From Tropicibacter oceani (lineage in GTDB: Bacteria; Pseudomonadota; Alphaproteobacteria; Rhodobacterales; Rhodobacteraceae), in the NCBI RefSeq assembly GCF_029958925.1, contig NZ_CP124616.1, positions 3,038,001 to 3,102,000 of the forward strand: 64,000 nt of DNA, written 5' to 3'. Position numbers and translations under genes: made by a program. The stretch's first letter is position 1; each line of letters starts with the position of its first letter. Under the pieces are notes generated by a model, which was not told the origin of the DNA, searched no databases, and was given only the letters and a program-made list of their open reading frames with translations. Positions 28,207-36,293 of this stretch are shown here, in pieces.

Positions 28207-29085
28207 ATGGGTCTCATGGGAACACTGGCCAAGGTCGCCATCGGATATGCCGCCGCGCGCGGCGTCGACAAGATGTCCGGCGGACAGGGGCTTGGCAGCC
28301 TTCTGGGCGGCGGCGCGCAGATCAAGGGCGAACACCCGGCTTCGGCCGCGCAGGCGCAGATGGGCCAGGCCCTGTCCGGCAAGATGCCCGAGGGCGCGGC
28401 CAACCCGATGGGCAACATGATCGACCAGTTCAAGCAGAACGGGCTGGGCGCGATGATGGGCAACATGACCGGCGGCGGTGCAAACCCCATGGCCGAGATG
28501 ATGGAAAAGATGCAGGCCGGCGGCATGGACCTTTCGGCGCTGATGGGCGCGCTTGGTGGCGGGCAAGGCGACGCCAAGGCCGGCGGCGGGCTGCTGTCGC
28601 AACTGGGCGGCGGCGGTGCCGGGCTTGCCGGATTGCTGGCGGCGGCGGGCGGCAGCGCGGCCATGGCGCAGGGCAAGGGTGCAGGCGCGATGATGGATGC
28701 GCTGAACACCCGCGAAACCGCCCCCGACGCCGAGGAAATGGCCGCACTGATGCTGCGCGCCATGATCCAGGCGGCGAAATCCGATGGCGGCATCGACGCG
28801 GCCGAAAAGGCCAAGATCCTTGAAACCCTGGGCGATGACGCGGACGCGCAGGACATCGCCTTTGTGCAGGCGCAGCTGGCGGCCCCGATCGACGTCAAGG
28901 GGCTGGCTGCCGACACGCCGGCGCATCTGCGCACGCAGGTCTATTCTGCCTCTCTTATGACAATCCGCGTCGACACCCAGGACGAGGCGCAATACCTGAA
29001 CGCCCTCGCCAAGGCGATGGGGCTGGACGAACCCACGGTCAACACCCTGCACATGCAAATGGGCCTGCAGCCGCTTTACGCCTGA
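28207..29085 (+). CDS. DUF533 (YebE-like, TerB-related) protein
   Basis: 292 residues. The N-terminal half is Gly/Met-rich and low complexity (many GGG and NMxGG tracts). The C-terminal half from about residue 170 is the helical DUF533/TerB-like domain (APDAEEMAALMLRAMIQAAKSDGGIDAAEKAKIL...HLRTQVYSASLMTIRVDTQDEAQYLNALA). YebE-type proteins are associated with the envelope and stress responses; the mechanism is unknown. It is followed 1 bp later by a transporter gene. Confidence 0.8.
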   Translation: MGLMGTLAKVAIGYAAARGVDKMSGGQGLGSLLGGGAQIKGEHPASAAQAQMGQALSGKMPEGAANPMGNMIDQFKQNGLGAMMGNMTGGGANPMAEMMEKMQAGGMDLSALMGALGGGQGDAKAGGGLLSQLGGGGAGLAGLLAAAGGSAAMAQGKGAGAMMDALNTRETAPDAEEMAALMLRAMIQAAKSDGGIDAAEKAKILETLGDDADAQDIAFVQAQLAAPIDVKGLAADTPAHLRTQVYSASLMTIRVDTQDEAQYLNALAKAMGLDEPTVNTLHMQMGLQPLYA

Positions 29086-29086
29086 C

Positions 29087-29974
29087 ATGGGAACACATCG
29101 CCACTATGGCCTTGGGCTGGCGCTTTTAGGAGCGCTGGTCCTGACACCGGATGCGCTGTTCATGCGCTGGTCCGGGATGAACGGATTCCAGATGCTGGGC
29201 TGGCGCGGGCTGTGCATGGGCGCGCTGTTCCTGCTGGCCTGGGGCCTGACCAGCAAGGCGCGAAGCCGCGATCTGCCAAAGGTCCTGACCCGGGCCGGGA
29301 TCACGGTGGTGCTGTGCCAGTTTTTCAACGCCCTGCTGTTCCCGATGGGGATCGGCGGTGCCCCGGTGGCGCCGGTCCTTCTGGGCGTGGCCACGGTGCC
29401 GGTCTGGGCCGCCTTGTTGGCCCGTCTTTTGCATAACGAGGCCACGCCGCCGGCCACATGGGCCACCATTGCCGCAGTTCTGGCCGGGATCACCCTGGCC
29501 ATCACCGGCAAGGGCGATCTTGCGCTGAACCCCGGCGCGCTGTTCGGCGCGGCCTGCGGTCTGGGCGTGGCCTTTGCCTTGGCGCTGAACTTTGTCACGC
29601 TGCGCCATGCGCCCGATCTGCCGCTGCTGCTGGCCATCGGTGGCGGCGCGCTTCTGGCGGGCTGTACCGGCCTTGCGATCACCACGCCCGCGCGCATGAC
29701 CGATGGCAATGTCGCGGCGATCCTGCTGACCGGACTGGTGATCCTGCCGCTGGCGTTTTTCTCGCTGTCGCAGGCCTCGCGCCATACGGCGGCGGCCAAT
29801 GTCTCGCTCTTGTTGCTGCTGGAAACGGTTCTTGCGCCGATCTGGGTCTGGCTTGGCACCGGCGAGGCGCCGACACCGCGCATGTTGGCCGGGGGCGCCA
29901 TCGTCGTGATCAGCCTTGCCGGGTTCCTGTGGCACCGCAGGCAACTGCCGATTCCCGCCAGCCCCGCCGCCTAG
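29087..29974 (+). CDS. EamA/DMT-family transporter
   Basis: 295 residues with about ten membrane helices in two EamA repeats, starting LGLALLGALVLTPDALFMRWSGMNGFQMLGWRG. It begins 1 bp after the DUF533 stop, so the two are probably co-expressed. It is a probable inner-membrane metabolite exporter of unknown substrate, not closely similar in sequence to the other EamA protein in this window. Confidence 0.83.
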   Translation: MGTHRHYGLGLALLGALVLTPDALFMRWSGMNGFQMLGWRGLCMGALFLLAWGLTSKARSRDLPKVLTRAGITVVLCQFFNALLFPMGIGGAPVAPVLLGVATVPVWAALLARLLHNEATPPATWATIAAVLAGITLAITGKGDLALNPGALFGAACGLGVAFALALNFVTLRHAPDLPLLLAIGGGALLAGCTGLAITTPARMTDGNVAAILLTGLVILPLAFFSLSQASRHTAAANVSLLLLLETVLAPIWVWLGTGEAPTPRMLAGGAIVVISLAGFLWHRRQLPIPASPAA

Positions 29975-30037
29975 CCCCTTGGCCTTGGCCCCGGCATTTG
30001 GCACAACGGGACCAGACGCGCGACAAGGGCCCCGACC

Positions 30038-30451
30038 ATGAAACACTCCATTCTCAAACGTTGCCGCGCCAAGGGCCTGCGCATGACCGGCCAACGCAGC
30101 ACCATCGCCGAGGTGCTGGAAGAATCGCACGACCACCCCGACGTCGAAGAGCTTTATGCCCGCGCGGCGGCCCGCGATCCCAAGATCTCGATCGCCACGG
30201 TCTATCGCACGGTCAAGCTGTTCGACGAGGCGGGGATCCTCGACAAGGTCGATTTCGGCGATGGCCGCGCCCGCTATGAAGACGCCGAGCGCGCCCACCA
30301 CGACCACCTGATCGACGTGAAAACCGGCAAGGTCATCGAATTCGTCGACCCCGAAATCGAAGCCTTGCAGGAAAGGATCGCGAAAAAGCTGGGGTACAAG
30401 CTGACCGGCCACCGAATGGAGCTGTACGGCGTGCCCCTGAAAAAGGACTAG
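30038..30451 (+). CDS. Fur-family metalloregulator, probably Mur/Fur type
   Basis: 137 residues. The winged helix (GQRSTIAEVLEESHDHPDVEELYARA, then ISIATVYRTVKLFDEAGIL) is followed by the metal-binding dimerisation domain with AHHDHLIDVKTGKVIEF. The CxxC structural zinc motif of E. coli Fur is absent: HLID replaces HLIC. This is the form typical of alphaproteobacterial Fur/Mur proteins, which in this order mainly respond to manganese. It could regulate metal uptake genes elsewhere; whether it controls the iron island at 51-58 kb is open. Confidence 0.85.
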   Translation: MKHSILKRCRAKGLRMTGQRSTIAEVLEESHDHPDVEELYARAAARDPKISIATVYRTVKLFDEAGILDKVDFGDGRARYEDAERAHHDHLIDVKTGKVIEFVDPEIEALQERIAKKLGYKLTGHRMELYGVPLKKD

Positions 30452-30457
30452 CCGCCG

Positions 30458-30477
30458 CCGGGGGCTGCGCGCCCCGG
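30458..30477. terminator. GC-rich hairpin between the Fur-family gene and alaX
   Basis: CCGGGG, a GCTGCGCG loop and CCCCGG lie 6 bp after the Fur-family stop and 17 bp beyond the convergent alaX stop. There is no T tract, so it is a weak or factor-assisted terminator at best. Confidence 0.45.
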
Positions 30478-30494
30478 TCTGCGCCGCGCCCGGC

Positions 30495-31217
30495 CTAGCT
30501 GTCCAGGGTGATGCTGACGCGGCGGTTTTGCTTGCCCTTGTTCTCGATCTTGCGAAAGGACACCGCGCCGATTTCGCCGGTGCGCGCCACATGGGTGCCG
30601 CCGCAGGGTTGCAGATCGACCTGGTCGCGCCCCTGCCCGATCCAGACCAGCCGCACCATGCCAGACCCGCGCGGCGGTTTCACCGACAGGGTCTTGATCA
30701 ACTCGGGGTTGGCTTCGAGGTCGGCCTCGGTAATCCAGTCCTCACCCACGGGCAGATCGCGGTCTACCAGATCGTTCAGCGCGCGTTCCAGCGCGCCGGG
30801 GTCCGAGGGCGGCTCGGGCATCATGAAATCAAGCCGCCCGGTTCCCGCGCCGATCTGTCCGCCGGTCACCGGCAGCGGGATCACCACGCTAAGCAGGTGC
30901 AACGCCGTGTGAACGCGCATGTGCCTGTGCCGCCGTTCCCAATCCAGCACCTGCACCACATGCGCGCCCTTGGGCGGCAACGCGGCCGGTTCCGCCGGCA
31001 CCAGCACCGAGCTTTGGCCATCCTCGCCCTTGACCGCCGTGGCGATGGGCAGGCGTTTGCCGTCCCATTCCAGCCAGCCGCTGTCGCCGGGCTGGCCGCC
31101 GCCCTTGGGGTAGAACAGCGCCGGCTCGACGATCACGCCGCCCTCGTCGGTATGGGCGACCACGCGGCCCGGGGCTTCGCGCTGGTAGGGATCGCTGCGG
31201 TACAGATGGCTGCTCAT
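30495..31217 (-). CDS. Alanyl-tRNA editing protein (AlaX-type)
   Basis: 240 residues. It is a free-standing homologue of the AlaRS editing domain that deacylates mischarged Ser/Gly-tRNA-Ala. The zinc ligands are visible: HTALH (103-107, HxxxH) and CGGTH (205-209, CxxxH). The N-terminal FYPKGGGQPGDSG segment matches the AlaX glycine-rich region. Its ATG overlaps the stop of the MscS-like gene (ATGA), placing it last in the block trgA-trgB-cysK-mscS-alaX. Confidence 0.9.
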   Translation of the reverse strand: MSSHLYRSDPYQREAPGRVVAHTDEGGVIVEPALFYPKGGGQPGDSGWLEWDGKRLPIATAVKGEDGQSSVLVPAEPAALPPKGAHVVQVLDWERRHRHMRVHTALHLLSVVIPLPVTGGQIGAGTGRLDFMMPEPPSDPGALERALNDLVDRDLPVGEDWITEADLEANPELIKTLSVKPPRGSGMVRLVWIGQGRDQVDLQPCGGTHVARTGEIGAVSFRKIENKGKQNRRVSITLDS

Positions 31218-33622
31218 GCCTTAGTCCCTTTCTCCTGCGCGTCCTTGTCCTCGGCCTCGGGATCTTCCCCGGTTTCGGATGCCGACGGTTCGGCCGCCGC
31301 TGCGGCGGGCGGCTTGGCGCCGGTCAGGGCCTCGGGGTTGCGGATCCAGATATCGCGCTGCGCAAAGGGAATCTCGATCCCTTCCTTGGCAAAGCGTTCA
31401 TTGATCTGGTGGTTCATCTCGGTCTTGATCTGCAGGCCCGAAAAGATATCGCGCACCACGGCCCGGATTTCGAAATCCAGACTGTCTGCGCCAAACCCGG
31501 AAAAGACCACGCTGGGCGCCGGGTTCATCAGCACCATGTCGTGATCGCGCGCAATGCCCAGCAGGATGCGTTCAACCTTGCGCGTGTCATTGCCATAAGC
31601 AACGCCCACCGGCACGGTGACCCGGCCAATCAGGTTGCCGCGCGTATAGTTCGTCACCTGCCCCGACACCAGGTCGGCGTTGGGCACGATCACGTCAAAG
31701 CGGTCAAAGGTTTCGATCCGGGTCGAGCGCACCGAGATGTCCTTGACGATGCCATGACGCCCGCCGACCTCGATCCAGTCGCCTTCGGAAATCGGCCTCT
31801 CGATCAGCAGGATGATCCCCGAGACAAAGTTCGACACGATGTTCTGCAGGCCAAAACCGATGCCCACCGACAGCGCACCGGCGACGATGGCCAGCGACGA
31901 CAGGTCCAGCCCGCCGGCGGTGACGGCGATGATCGTCGCAAGGAAGATGCCGAAATAGCCGACACCGGACACGATGGCGTTTTGCGCCCCGGTATCCAGC
32001 TTTGTCTTGGGCAGGACCGAACTGCGCAAGCCCCCCTGCAAAAGCCGCGTCAGCATGTAAAGCGCGACAAAGACCACCGCGACCACAAGGAAATCAGTGG
32101 GCGAAATCCGGGTTTCCCCCATCTGGAATCCTTCGCGGAACCGCGCCCAGATTTCGGTCAGATCAGCAACCCGCGCACCCCAGACCAGCGCCAGCGGCGG
32201 CAAGGCCAGCAGCACCAGCACAAAGCCCACCAGCACCGGGATCAGGCTGTCGGCCTTGGCGCCGCTTTCGCCCGTCACCAGTTCGTACAGGTCGTTGACC
32301 ACCCGCTGCAGCACCAGCACCAGACCGATGATCGCCAGCGAGGCGATGAAAGGATAAACCAGCGCCTCTCCGACGCGGAAATAGCCGATGGCCGCCATGA
32401 TCGGACCGACCACCCCGACAATCATCGCCGAGCGCCCCAAAAGCCGGGCAAAGCGCAGCCGGAACGGGCCGTCATCAACAAGCGCTGCGGAAGTGCCTGC
32501 GAAAGGCGCGCGGTTGCGCACGCGTCCCAGCCGGAACAGGAAATAACCCGACAGCGCCAGCAGCGGGAAATCCAGGACCGCCGCCGTTTCCGTGCTGAAG
32601 TTGTCGAATTCGATCAGCGATTGCAGCGCATCGCGCGCCACGTAGGTCAGCGCCAGCAGGTTGCTGAAGGCCCGCGCGCGAAACCGTTCCGGCCCATCCA
32701 GCGTGATGGTGGCAATGTCGTCATTGGCGTTGAAGCTTTGATCCGCCAGCCAGCGGATGCCCAGCAGCAAAAGCGCCCAGAACGGCACCTGCTCCAGCAC
32801 GATGGTCCAGCGCGGGCCGATCATGCCGGTGGCGAACAGCGCCTGGCTTAGCGCCCAGATCCCGGCAAAGGGCAACAGGATCTGCCCCAGCGACAGCACA
32901 AAGCGCCACACGCCGGTGCCGCGCACCGTGGCGCCGCGCAGCTGATTGACGCCCGCCCGCGCCCAACGTTGACCGCGCGCCAACAGCGTGATCGCCACGG
33001 CCACCAGCAACAGGATCAACGGCAGGTTGGCCTGCGCCTGTGAACGCAGCGCCTCCGAGCCAAGATTGCGGGACAGTTCCGTCCAGGACCGCCGCATCGA
33101 GCTGGAGAAATCCTCGATCGCGCGGGTCCAGTGTTTTGGGTTGACGGGCGACGGCCCCAGGTTCAGCAGCTCGTCCGTCTGGCGGTCGCGGATGATGGTG
33201 TCGATCTCGGAGATGATGCCATCGGCGCGGGTATAGGCCTCTTCGGCGCGGCGTACCGGCGCGCGCAGCCGGGCCAGCTGATCGTTCAGCTCGGCCCGCC
33301 GTTCGGCGATTTCGGCGCTTTCACTTGCGCCTTCTTCGGGCGGCGCGCCCAGCACGTCCAGCTGCGCCTGAAGGTTGGCGATCCGCGAAGACGAGGCATC
33401 CTGCGCCACCAGGAATTCCTGGCGCCAGCCGACAATCTCGGCGCGCAACGACTCCAGCGCGCTGTCAGAGGCGCTGCCTTCCTCGACGGACTGTTCAGCG
33501 CGCGAAGCAAGCGCTTGCCAGGCGTCATAGTCCAGTTCGGTCGTGTCTTGTGCAAAGGCAATTGCGGCGCTGAGAACCAGCGCCGCGCAAAAGCCGATCA
33601 GCCTGCTGAGTAGATGTGTCAT
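31214..33622 (-). CDS. Mechanosensitive channel, DUF3772 plus MscS domain
   Basis: 802 residues from the ATG at 33622. Signal peptide MTHLLSRLIGFCAALVLSAAIAFA, a periplasmic coiled-coil/DUF3772 region (about 25-220), then about nine to ten membrane helices. The MscS pore helix and beta-domain start near GGLDLSSLAIVAGALSVGIGFGLQNIVSNFVSGIILLIERPI and EVGGRHGIVKDISVRSTRIET. It releases solutes under hypo-osmotic stress. The C-terminal tail is Ala/Glu-rich and disordered. Its start overlaps the cysK stop (ATGA) and its stop overlaps the alaX start. Confidence 0.92.
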   Translation of the reverse strand: MTHLLSRLIGFCAALVLSAAIAFAQDTTELDYDAWQALASRAEQSVEEGSASDSALESLRAEIVGWRQEFLVAQDASSSRIANLQAQLDVLGAPPEEGASESAEIAERRAELNDQLARLRAPVRRAEEAYTRADGIISEIDTIIRDRQTDELLNLGPSPVNPKHWTRAIEDFSSSMRRSWTELSRNLGSEALRSQAQANLPLILLLVAVAITLLARGQRWARAGVNQLRGATVRGTGVWRFVLSLGQILLPFAGIWALSQALFATGMIGPRWTIVLEQVPFWALLLLGIRWLADQSFNANDDIATITLDGPERFRARAFSNLLALTYVARDALQSLIEFDNFSTETAAVLDFPLLALSGYFLFRLGRVRNRAPFAGTSAALVDDGPFRLRFARLLGRSAMIVGVVGPIMAAIGYFRVGEALVYPFIASLAIIGLVLVLQRVVNDLYELVTGESGAKADSLIPVLVGFVLVLLALPPLALVWGARVADLTEIWARFREGFQMGETRISPTDFLVVAVVFVALYMLTRLLQGGLRSSVLPKTKLDTGAQNAIVSGVGYFGIFLATIIAVTAGGLDLSSLAIVAGALSVGIGFGLQNIVSNFVSGIILLIERPISEGDWIEVGGRHGIVKDISVRSTRIETFDRFDVIVPNADLVSGQVTNYTRGNLIGRVTVPVGVAYGNDTRKVERILLGIARDHDMVLMNPAPSVVFSGFGADSLDFEIRAVVRDIFSGLQIKTEMNHQINERFAKEGIEIPFAQRDIWIRNPEALTGAKPPAAAAAEPSASETGEDPEAEDKDAQEKGTKA

Positions 33623-34653
33623 ACGTCCTCGAAAACGCCCGGAATGCTGGCCGGGGCGCGCGACAGCCATCCAGGCGTCGGCAGACCCTTTTCGGCCAGG
33701 AATTCGGGGTTGAACAGTTTGGATTGATAGCGCGTGCCATAGTCGCACAGGATGGTCACGATGGTGTGGCCCGGCCCCATTTCGCGCGCCATGCGCATCG
33801 CGCCCGCCACGTTGATGCCCGACGATCCGCCCAGGCAAAGGCCCTCTTCGGCCAACAGGTCAAAGACCACCGGCAGCGCTTCGCTGTCGGGGATGTTGTA
33901 GGACAAGTCGGGGGTGAACCCTTCGAGGTTGGCGGTGATCCGCCCCTGCCCGATGCCCTCGGTGATCGACCCGCCCGTCGCCTTGTGTTCGCCGGTGGTG
34001 TAAAAGCTGTGCAGCGTGGCGCCGTCCGGATCGGCCAGGCCGATCTTGACGCCCTTGGGTTGCAGCGCCATGCCGACGCCCGCCAGCGTGCCGCCCGACC
34101 CGACCGCGCAGATGAACCCATCGACCTTGCCGCCGGTCTGGTCCCAGATCTCGGGGCCGGTGGTTTCGATATGCGACTGGCGGTTGGCAACGTTGTCGAA
34201 CTGGTTGGCCCAGATCACGCCTTCGTTGGTGGTGCGGGCCAGCTCCTCGGCCAGACGGCCGGAATAGCGCACATAGTTGTTGGGGTTGCGATAGGGCGCG
34301 GCCGGCACCTGCACCAGCTCGGCGCCCGCCAGCCGCAGCATGTCCTTCTTTTCCTGGCTTTGGGTTTCGGGAATGACGATCACCGTCTTGAACCCCATTG
34401 AGGCCCCGACCAGCGCCAGCCCGATGCCGGTGTTGCCAGCGGTGCCTTCGACAATGGTGCCGCCCGGTTTCAGCAGACCCTTTTGCACCGCGTCGCGAAT
34501 GATGAACAGCGCCGCGCGGTCCTTGACCGACTGGCCCGGGTTCATGAACTCGGCCTTACCCAGAATGGTGCAGCCGGTGATTTCCGACGCCTTGCGGAGC
34601 TTGATCAACGGGGTGTTGCCGACGGCTTGAGCCAAATCCTGAGCGATCCGCAT
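33619..34653 (-). CDS. cysK: Cysteine synthase A (O-acetylserine sulfhydrylase)
   Basis: 344 residues from the ATG at 34653, after AAAGGA. PLP-dependent; it makes cysteine from O-acetylserine and sulphide. The PLP lysine lies in NPGQSVKDRAA, the phosphate cup in EGTAGNTGIGLA, and GSGGTLAGVG is present. The C-terminus is longer than in enteric CysK, a form common in alphaproteobacteria. Its neighbours TrgA/TrgB match the tellurite-resistance locus trgAB-cysK described in Rhodobacter sphaeroides. It overlaps the channel gene by ATGA. Confidence 0.94.
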   Translation of the reverse strand: MRIAQDLAQAVGNTPLIKLRKASEITGCTILGKAEFMNPGQSVKDRAALFIIRDAVQKGLLKPGGTIVEGTAGNTGIGLALVGASMGFKTVIVIPETQSQEKKDMLRLAGAELVQVPAAPYRNPNNYVRYSGRLAEELARTTNEGVIWANQFDNVANRQSHIETTGPEIWDQTGGKVDGFICAVGSGGTLAGVGMALQPKGVKIGLADPDGATLHSFYTTGEHKATGGSITEGIGQGRITANLEGFTPDLSYNIPDSEALPVVFDLLAEEGLCLGGSSGINVAGAMRMAREMGPGHTIVTILCDYGTRYQSKLFNPEFLAEKGLPTPGWLSRAPASIPGVFEDV

Positions 34654-34719
34654 GGGGGGTCCTTTCGTACGCGTGCTTTCCCAAGGTGTAGGGCTGGGAC
34701 TGCCGGAACTCAAGGGCAC

Positions 34720-35844
34720 TCAGGCCTGGGCGCGCAGCCGATCACGCTTTGTTGCCAGCCACAAAAGCATCATCGCCAGCGGCACGGCGTTCACCTCTCC
34801 GCTGTCGATCAGGGCCATGGCGTGATCAAAGGGGATGGTGTGGTTGCGGATGTCCTCGTGTTCGCTGTCCAGCCCGCCCTGCCCGGTTTCCTGCCAGCCG
34901 GACAGATCGCACAGCCCAAGGAAGCAGTGAAAGAACTCGGTCGAATACCCCGGCGAGGCATAGCCGCGGCTGATCGGCAAAAGCTGGCCGATGGTCAGCC
35001 CGGTTTCCTCCAGCGCCTCGCGGCGCACGGTGTCTTCGGGCTGCTCGCCGGCATCGACCAGCCCGGCGATGGGTTCCAGTACCCAAGGCGCCGGATCGCC
35101 GCGCTGGATCGGGCCATAGCGCAGTTGTTCGATCAGCATCACCTTGTCCAGAACCGGGTCATAGGGCAGCACCAGCGCCGCATCAAAGGCGACAAAGGTT
35201 TCGCGCGACATCACCGGGCTTTGACTGCCGTCAAAGCGGCGGTGGCGCAGGTCAAAGGACTTGATGCGGAAGAATCCGTCAAAGCCCGGATGCTCGGCCA
35301 CGATCGACACATCGTCCATGGTCATCGGGTTGCGCAGGGTCTGCGGCGCCCCGCTGGCGGCCATCTGCCGGGCCCAGGCGCGCGCGCGAAAGAACGGCAG
35401 CAGCGGGATGATCCGGTCGGCCTCCATCGTGCCAAAACGGTCCATCACTTCGCGGGCGGCCGTCACCGTCATCGTGCCCCACCGGGCGGCCCAGTCGTCC
35501 AGCGACCACAGCGGGCCGATCTGCCATTGCCCGGCGCGCGGCAGATAGACCTGCGCGTCGGCGGGCCCGTCGGCGGTGTGAACGGTGACCGGGATCAGGT
35601 CAAAGGCAAAGCCACCTTCGTAGAAATCCAGCCGCGCGACGTCCACGGCGGACAGCCCCGGCATGAACACGCCCTGCGCCTGCGCGCCGTTCTGCGCGAC
35701 GATCATCGGAAAGGGCTGGTCCTTGGCGCTGTGCACCGCATAGCCGTCAAGGCGGGCCTGGCGCATTTCGGGCACGGGGCGGCCCAGCACCAGTTCAAGC
35801 AGGGGCAGATGGCGCAGCGTGCCGTAAAAGAACAGATCGGGCAG
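34720..35844 (-). CDS. trgB: TrgB-type protein: gamma-glutamylcyclotransferase-like domain fused to a Nudix hydrolase
   Basis: 374 residues if translation starts at the CTG at 35844-35842. The N-terminal AIG2/GGCT-like motif FFYGTLRH (residues 5-12) is in frame only if translation begins before the first GTG at 35790, and an in-frame TAA (the trgA stop) lies 3 bp before that CTG. GGAG is placed exactly 7 nt before the CTG. The Nudix box GLVDAGEQPEDTVRREALEE (from residue 260) fits Gx5Ex7REx2EExG, as in ADP-ribose pyrophosphatases. It belongs to the trgA-trgB-cysK tellurite locus; the reaction in vivo is not established. Confidence 0.85.
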   Translation of the reverse strand: MPDLFFYGTLRHLPLLELVLGRPVPEMRQARLDGYAVHSAKDQPFPMIVAQNGAQAQGVFMPGLSAVDVARLDFYEGGFAFDLIPVTVHTADGPADAQVYLPRAGQWQIGPLWSLDDWAARWGTMTVTAAREVMDRFGTMEADRIIPLLPFFRARAWARQMAASGAPQTLRNPMTMDDVSIVAEHPGFDGFFRIKSFDLRHRRFDGSQSPVMSRETFVAFDAALVLPYDPVLDKVMLIEQLRYGPIQRGDPAPWVLEPIAGLVDAGEQPEDTVRREALEETGLTIGQLLPISRGYASPGYSTEFFHCFLGLCDLSGWQETGQGGLDSEHEDIRNHTIPFDHAMALIDSGEVNAVPLAMMLLWLATKRDRLRAQA

Positions 35845-35847
35845 GGT

Positions 35848-36288
35848 TTATCTCCAACGTCCGGCAGCGATTTCGCTGAGATAGCCGGTGACCAGCGCGC
35901 CGCAGATCAGCCCGCCAATCACCATCGGGTTCAGCAGGACCTGGCCAAAGTCGATCATGATCTCGAAAATCGCGGCCAGCGCCTCGACCGGGCCGTCAAA
36001 GCGGTTGCGCATGGCAAGGCGCAGCATTTCGTTGCCGCCCTGGATGAACAGCCCCCAGAACACCAGCGCCACGGTGCCGGTGATGCCGTTGGACACCGCC
36101 GCCGCCTGCCCGCGCCCGGCGCGCCCGCCGATGATCACCCAGCCGCAGATCAGCCCCAGAAGGGCATTGACGATGCTGAAGATGCCGAAATCCGTGCTTG
36201 CCGGCTCCAGCGTCTTGATCAACTCCGAGATGGCGTATCCCAAAGCGGCAAGACAAAGCGCTGCGACAAGTTTGGCGGCGGTGGGCAT
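35848..36288 (-). CDS. trgA: TrgA-family membrane protein (tellurite resistance locus)
   Basis: 146 residues with four hydrophobic helices (LVAALCLAALGYAISELI, IFSIVNALLGLICGWVII, GITGTVALVFWGLFIQ and VIGGLICGALVTGYL). GGRAGRG and LRLAMRNRFDGPVEALAAIFEI match the TrgA family of Rhodobacterales as I recall it. The biochemical role is unknown; the family was named for raising tellurite resistance together with trgB and cysK. It starts 5 bp after the cfa stop, and its own stop lies between the ribosome-binding site and the CTG start of trgB. Confidence 0.85.
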   Translation of the reverse strand: MPTAAKLVAALCLAALGYAISELIKTLEPASTDFGIFSIVNALLGLICGWVIIGGRAGRGQAAAVSNGITGTVALVFWGLFIQGGNEMLRLAMRNRFDGPVEALAAIFEIMIDFGQVLLNPMVIGGLICGALVTGYLSEIAAGRWR

Positions 36289-36293
36289 CTGGG

